A stretch of 64,000 nt of DNA from Symsagittifera roscoffensis (lineage: Eukaryota > Xenacoelomorpha > Acoela > Convolutidae). Both the position numbers and the translations under genes were made by a program. Below the pieces are notes generated by a model. The model saw nothing but the letters and a program-made list of their open reading frames with translations. It was not told the origin of the DNA and made no database searches. The stretch lies in the NCBI RefSeq assembly GCF_963678635.1, contig NC_087064.1, forward strand, positions 67,077,548 to 67,141,547, written 5' to 3'. Shown piece after piece: positions 59,781 through 64,000 of this stretch (its first letter is position 1; each line of letters starts with the position of its first letter).

Positions 59781-59974
59781 CTTATGTCATTAGCAAATGG
59801 TTCTGCATCAGGTTTCAATTGGGTTTTGTAAATGGTTCTATCAGAAAACTTTCCGTCCGTTGACTGAGTGAAAAGACCTTATGTCATTAGCAAATGGTTC
59901 TGCATCAGGTTTCAATTGGGTTTTGTAAATGGTTCTATCAGAAAACTTTCCGTCCGTTGACTGAGTGAAAAGAC
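59781..59974 (-). repeat. 97-bp tandem duplication inside unit 1
   Basis: CTTATGTCATTAGCAAATGG at 59781 recurs at 59878. The two copies look identical and lie in the protease-like part of the unit. Confidence 0.9.
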
Positions 59975-60140
59975 CTGGTCATCTACATCAAAACTGATCT
60001 GTACTTTCTTCTTTTCTTCTAATCACAATTGCGCACCACCCATTGTAGCTCGTTTCATTAATTTAAAGAGCTCCAGAAAATGCGGTAGTACCTTGCTACT
60101 TAGAGGTCCGTTAGTTTGAATCATTTTAAGGTGGTGATTT
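59950..60140 (-). pseudogene. Protease-like remnant, unit 1
   Basis: Minus-strand relative of the protease-like frames at 61357 and 62853. The ELATMGGAQL... / KKKVQISFD... region is recognisable by alignment, but broken. Confidence 0.4.
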
Positions 60141-60539
60141 GTTTCCGCATGTGGAAAATTTCGGATATCGGTCGTTTTTGGTGCTGATTAAGAAAGTGTT
60201 GTCCGAGGTTTCGTATTGTGAGGCAATTATTTTTTGCCAAGGTTTAAAATGCATAGTTGATCTATAATGAAACCCAAACCAAGAAGGCGGGTTAAAAATA
60301 TATCCGCGTCATCAAAAATCTCGAGCGAGATCTTGGAACTTGATTTCATTTGGATTTTGTTCAGCACAATCACAATTACTTTCAACGCCGAATTGCTAGC
60401 CGCTTGTTTTTACTAATCGAAGTGCTTGTGCTTCATAAACTATGAGATTTCTTAAATTTACTGTTCAATTTTAACTTGACATTCAAACATTTAGATTTGT
60501 TAAAGGAGCATACCTCAATCACGTTGGTGTGGTCCATAT

Positions 60540-60620
60540 TAATCACCCAAAAATAGTTTCACTTTTAGTGGGTAGCGCTTCCACAAGTAAAACAATCAAC
60601 GGCAAAATTTTTGCTCCTTG
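60540..60620 (-). pseudogene. Zinc-knuckle remnant, unit 1
   Basis: Reads NFAVDCFTCGSATH on the minus strand and then hits stops; relative of the knuckle in units 2 and 3. Confidence 0.45.
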
Positions 60621-60801
60621 GCTCTTTTTTTTCTGCATATGCGAATTTTGCCTTCTTGTTTTGTCTTTTTTTCGCACTTGTTTGGTCCTCGGGTGGGAGT
60701 TACTGCTCGATTTTGTGAACCTTGTTCCCTGTATTGGTTGCCTTTGTGTCAGGTTCGTCTCAACCGAAATCTGTTAAACAAATTTGTTCTCATAGTTTTC
60801 A

Positions 60802-61080
60802 TCATTTTTGATTTATCCCTCCAACTGGCTGGGTTTCAGCGCGTTTGTTTGTCTGCATCATTTCTAATGACCGCTTGCAGTGTACTGACACCTCTAAATC
60901 CATCGCAAAGTTCAACTGCTTATCCCAAATGAACTTGTGGAGCTCAAACGTACTCTGACTGTGGTGAAATCTCTTGAGAGAACCTCGAAACACTAATTCA
61001 TCACAAGTGCCTTGGGATTAGTCTGGGTAAGCCATGAGCGCAAATTGCTGTCAATCCCCCAAAAAAGTAATACGTTTTTA
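60802..61080 (-). pseudogene. gag capsid-tail remnant, units 1-2
   Basis: Minus strand. FRGSLKRFHHSQSTFELHKFIWD and NFAMDLEVSVHCKRSLE follow the L-LA..AYP - F..GL - L.LR - L..A.DLAV pattern of gypsy-type gag capsids. A stop (ALVMN*) interrupts it upstream. It belongs to a different element family from E1/E2. Confidence 0.5.
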
Positions 61081-61356
61081 CCTACCTTTTTCAAGCGGCA
61101 CGCTAGCCGTCTTAAAAAAATATATTTGATTGGGCTTAAATGTAAAAACAATATAATTTTAAAAAAAATCAAAAATCTATCAATATTCGCAAACAACGAT
61201 TGTCCCACCCAATCGCAGAAGGTCCAGCGGCGCACCACCAGACCCTCCAAGTCGGTAAACCCTTCCTCTAGACGAGATAACCACATGGCAGACCAACTTC
61301 ATGGTTTCCGCTTTTCAAAAATTATTCTTCCGTATGCCTGAGGAAGTGGTTCTGCA

Positions 61357-61575
61357 TCAGGGTTCAATTCCGTTTGTAAATGATTCTATCAGAAAATCTT
61401 TCGTCAGTTGACCGCGTGAAAAGACCTGGTCATCTCTATCAAAACTGATCTGTACTTTCTTCTTCTCTTCTAATGATAACTGCGCACCACCCAGTGTAGC
61501 AAGTTCCAATAACTGAAAGGGCTCCTGATGCTGCGGAAGTACCTTGCTACCAAGAATTCCATATATTTGAATCAT
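61357..61575 (-). pseudogene. Protease-like remnant, unit 2
   Basis: 72 codons on the minus strand: YGILGSKVLPQHQEPFQLLE, LATLGGAQLSLEEKKKVQI, SFDRDDQVF. The pattern (loop after the active site, then a hydrophobic flap with L-GG--L and a V-I-F strand) fits a retropepsin without its Asp-Thr-Gly start. Position after a zinc knuckle supports this. Tentative. Confidence 0.4.
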
Positions 61576-61884
61576 TTTGAAAAAGTGTGCTTCACTTCTG
61601 CATGTGCTAAATTATGGATATCGGTCATTTTTTGTGCTGATATGGGAAAATTTGCCTGATATTTTGTACTGTAAAACATTTTTTTGCTAATATTTAAAAT
61701 GCATAGTTGGTCTATATTCAAATCCAAGCAAAGAAGACAGGTTAAAAAAACATCCGCTGTCATCAAAAATCTCGAGCGAGCTCTTGGAGTTTAAATTCAA
61801 TCGGATTTTGTTGCACTTAAAGACAATTACTTTCAATGCCGAACTACTAGACGCTTGTATTTTACCATTACAAATTTTCGTGCT

Positions 61885-62256
61885 TCATAAATTGTGAGAC
61901 TTCTGAGCTTCACAGTTCAATTGTAACTCCACATTTAAACATTTAGGTATGGGAAAGGAGCACACCTCAATCACGTTGGTGTGGTCCATATTAATAACCC
62001 AAAAATGGTTTCTATTTTTGTGGCTAGCGCTTCCACAAGTAAAACAATCAACGGCAAAATTTTTGCTCATTGGCTCATTTTTTCCGCATACTCGATTTTT
62101 GCTTTCTTGTTTTGTCTTTTTTCGCACGTGTTTATTCCTGGGGTGGGAATTACTGCTCAATTTTGTGAACCTTGTTCCGTGTATTGGTTGCCTTTGTATC
62201 CGGTTAGTCTCCAGTGTCTGCTGTCTCCACGACCACAAATGCCCCGAGTAGTACAT
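61885..62256 (-). pseudogene. Nucleocapsid-like remnant with zinc knuckle, unit 2
   Basis: 123 codons, minus strand. A basic Arg/Lys/Gln-rich stretch is followed by CFTCGSASHKNRNH, a C-x2-C-x4-H-x4-C knuckle with the last Cys changed to His. It lies between the gag capsid tail and the protease-like frame, the correct order for an LTR element. Confidence 0.5.
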
Positions 62257-62377
62257 TCAGTACCAACCGAAAGCTGTTCAACAACTCTGTTCTCGTAGTT
62301 TTCATTATTTTTGATTTATCCCTCTAATTGGCTGGGTTTCAGGGCGTTTGTTTGTCTGCATCAATTCTAATGACTGT

Positions 62378-62610
62378 TTACAGTGTACTGCCACCTCTAA
62401 ATCTATCGCATAGTTCAACTCCTTGGTCCCAAATGGACTTGCGGAGCTCCAGCGTATGTTGACTGTGGTGAATTCTCTTGAGAGAACCTCGAAACGCTAA
62501 TTGATCCCAAGCGCCTTGGGATTCGTCTGGGTAAGCCATCAGCGCCAATTGCTGCCAATCCCCCCAAAAAATTCTTTTATTTTCACCTGCCTTTTTCAGG
62601 TGACACGCTA
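62378..62610 (-). pseudogene. gag capsid-tail remnant, units 2-3
   Basis: The best preserved copy: DWQQLALMAYPDESQGAW, DQLAFRGSLKRIHHSQHTL, ELRKSIWD. One extra base near 62431 relative to the 60802 copy shifts the frame, so the AMDLEVAVHCK segment is lost. Confidence 0.5.
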
Positions 62611-62852
62611 GCCGTCTTAAAAAAATGTATTTGACTGGGTTGAAAGGTATAAAAATATAATTCAAAAAATTCCAAAATGTATCAACATTCGCAAAAAAGG
62701 AACGTCCCACCCGATCTCAGAAGTTCCAGTGGCGCACCACCAGACTCTCCAAGCCGGAACCCCTCATCTCGACCAGAGACCCAAATTTCATGGTTTCCGC
62801 TTTTCAAAGTTTATACTTCCTTATGTCTGAGGAAATGGTTCTGCATCAGGTT

Positions 62853-63065
62853 TCATTTCGGTTTTGTAAATGATTCTATCAGAAAACTTTCCGTCTGTTG
62901 ACTGAGTAAAAAGACCTGGTCATCTACATCAAAACTGATCTGTACTTTCTTCTTTTCTTCTAATGATAACTGCGCACCACCCAGTGTAGCAAGTTCCATT
63001 AACTGAAAGGGCGCCTGATGCTGCGTTACTACCTTGCTACTAAGAATTCCATATAATTGAATCAT
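62853..63065 (-). pseudogene. Protease-like remnant, unit 3
   Basis: 70 codons, close relative of 61357-61575 (YGILSSKVVTQHQAPFQLME, SFDVDDQVF). Tentative retropepsin fragment. Confidence 0.4.
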
Positions 63066-63494
63066 TTTAAAAAGTATGCTTCAATTCTGCATGAGCAAAA
63101 TTTTGGATATCGGTCATTTTTTGTGCTGATTAAGGAAGTGTTGTCCGAGGTTTCGTATTGTAAAGCAATTATTTTTTGCCAAGATTTAAAATGCATAATT
63201 GATCTATAATGAAACGCAACCCAAGAAGGCGGGTTAAAAATACATCCGCGTCATCAAAAGTCTCGAGCGAGCTCTTGGAACTTGATTTTATTTGGATTTT
63301 ATTCAGCACAATCACAATTACTTTCAATGCCGAATTGCTAGCCGCTTGTTTTTACTATTCGAAGTTTTTGTGCTTCATAAACTATGAGATTTCTTAAATT
63401 TTTTGTTCAATTTTAACTCCACATTCAAACATTTAGATTTGTTAAAGGAGCACACCTCAATCACGTTGGTGTGGTCCAAATTGATAACCCAAAA

Positions 63495-63752
63495 TTAGTT
63501 TCGCTTTATGTGGGTAGCGCTTCTACAAGTAAAACAATCAACGGCAAAACTTTTGCTCCTTGGCACTTTTTTTCCGCATATTCGAAATTTGCCTTCTTGT
63601 TTTGTCTTTTTTTCGCACGCGTTTGGTCCTGGGGTGGGAGTTACTGCTCGATTTTGTGAACCTTGTTCCCTGTAATGCTTGCCTTTGTGTCCAGTTCGTC
63701 TCCAGTGTCTGCTGTCTCCACGACCACAAATAACCCGAACCGAGTAGTACAT
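63495..63752 (-). pseudogene. Nucleocapsid-like remnant, unit 3
   Basis: 85 codons: a Gly/Arg/Gln/Lys-rich stretch, then CFTCRSATHIKRN and a stop, a decayed knuckle. Confidence 0.45.
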
Positions 63753-63829
63753 TCAGTACCAACTGAAAACTGTTCAACGAATCTGTTCTCGTAGTTTTCA
63801 ATAATTTTGATTTATCGCACAAAATGGCC

Positions 63830-64000
63830 CGGTTTCTGCGCTTTTTTTTGTATGCATCAATTCTAATGACCGCTTACAGTGTACTGCCTCCTCTTAATCC
63901 ATAGCAATGTTCAACTCCTCGTAGCAAATGGACTTGCGGAGCTCAAGCGTAACTTGACTGTGTGTGGTTCATCTCGAGAGAACCTCGAAACGATAATTGA
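63830..64000 (-). pseudogene. gag capsid-tail remnant, unit 3, broken
   Basis: ELRKSICYEELNIAMD then a stop, and EEAVHCKRSLELMH; the most decayed copy. Continues beyond the window. Confidence 0.4.

Larger units (their letters stand above)
59422..61025 (-). repeat. 1.5-kb tandem repeat, unit 1
   Basis: Starts GTATGCCATCAGCGCC and carries the same ordered blocks as units 2 and 3 (GCTAGCCGTCTTAAAA, AGACCTGGTCATCT at 59972, CAATCACGTTGGTGTGG at 60517). It is about 100 bases longer because of an internal 97-bp duplication. Minus-strand remnants of gag and protease. Confidence 0.88.
61026..62529 (-). repeat. 1.5-kb tandem repeat, unit 2
   Basis: Ordered blocks as in units 1 and 3; spacing to unit 3 is 1,490 bases over most of the unit. 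Divergence between units is visible at many positions, with small indels, so this duplication is older than the 13.3-kb one. Confidence 0.88.
62530..64000 (-). repeat. 1.5-kb tandem repeat, unit 3, cut by window edge
   Basis: Nearly a full unit; it ends about 30 bases short of where a fourth unit would start, so the array may continue to the right. Confidence 0.85.

Overview
This window looks like nuclear DNA from an AT-rich invertebrate animal. The main evidence is a multi-exon gene with clean GT-AG introns that encodes a nucleolar DEAH-box helicase of the DHX37/Kurz family, together with large Ty3/gypsy-type LTR retrotransposons. The sequence does not let me place the animal further. My impression that the gag-pol lineage resembles ones seen in marine invertebrates is unchecked.

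Region 1 (1-13,967, minus strand) holds the 5' and central part of a DHX37 orthologue. Eight exons are recognisable, every splice phase agrees, and the C-terminus runs off the left edge. Its introns (0.2-4.7 kb) contain several small interspersed and tandem repeat families. One family carries a conserved CCAAC...GTTGG palindrome and TATA-like boxes, and recurs just upstream of the gene.

Region 2 (14,918-36,698, plus strand) is a very long Ty3/gypsy element, E1, of about 20 kb once an internal duplication is discounted. Its order is: 917-bp 5' LTR; primer-binding-site candidate; 2.9-kb leader with a CCGGAGGGGT minisatellite; long gag with coiled coil and two zinc knuckles; protease; reverse transcriptase; RNase H remnant; integrase with HH-CC and D-D-35-E; pol tail; then about 7 kb of extra coding-like DNA before a shortened 345-bp 3' LTR. 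The extra DNA includes a 188-residue macro-domain-like ORF, a long unrecognised ORF where env would normally lie, and a 541-bp tandem array (4.6 copies). All major ORFs except the macro-like one are broken by stops or frameshifts. Protease-RT is duplicated in tandem (1,679 bp), and the RT/RNase H junction is deleted and patched with 52 bp of protease DNA.

Region 3: about 0.5 kb after E1 a second, diverged element of the same family, E2, begins (LTR 37,213-38,119). A 13,328-bp segment from E1 reverse transcriptase to the E2 leader is then repeated almost perfectly (25,144-38,471 and 38,472-51,799). E2 continues from the second copy: leader (itself carrying a 1.93-kb duplication and a 0.5-kb minisatellite) and gag, which stops abruptly at 59,421.

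Region 4 (59,422-64,000, minus strand) is almost three copies of a 1.5-kb tandem unit. It appears to be decayed gag (capsid tail, zinc knuckle) and protease of a different LTR element in the opposite orientation.

The striking theme is repeated tandem duplication at many scales (24 bp, 97 bp, 541 bp, 1.5 kb, 1.68 kb, 1.93 kb, 13.3 kb) inside retroelement DNA. The near-identity of the 13.3-kb copies means either very recent duplication or an assembly error, and this should be settled with long reads.
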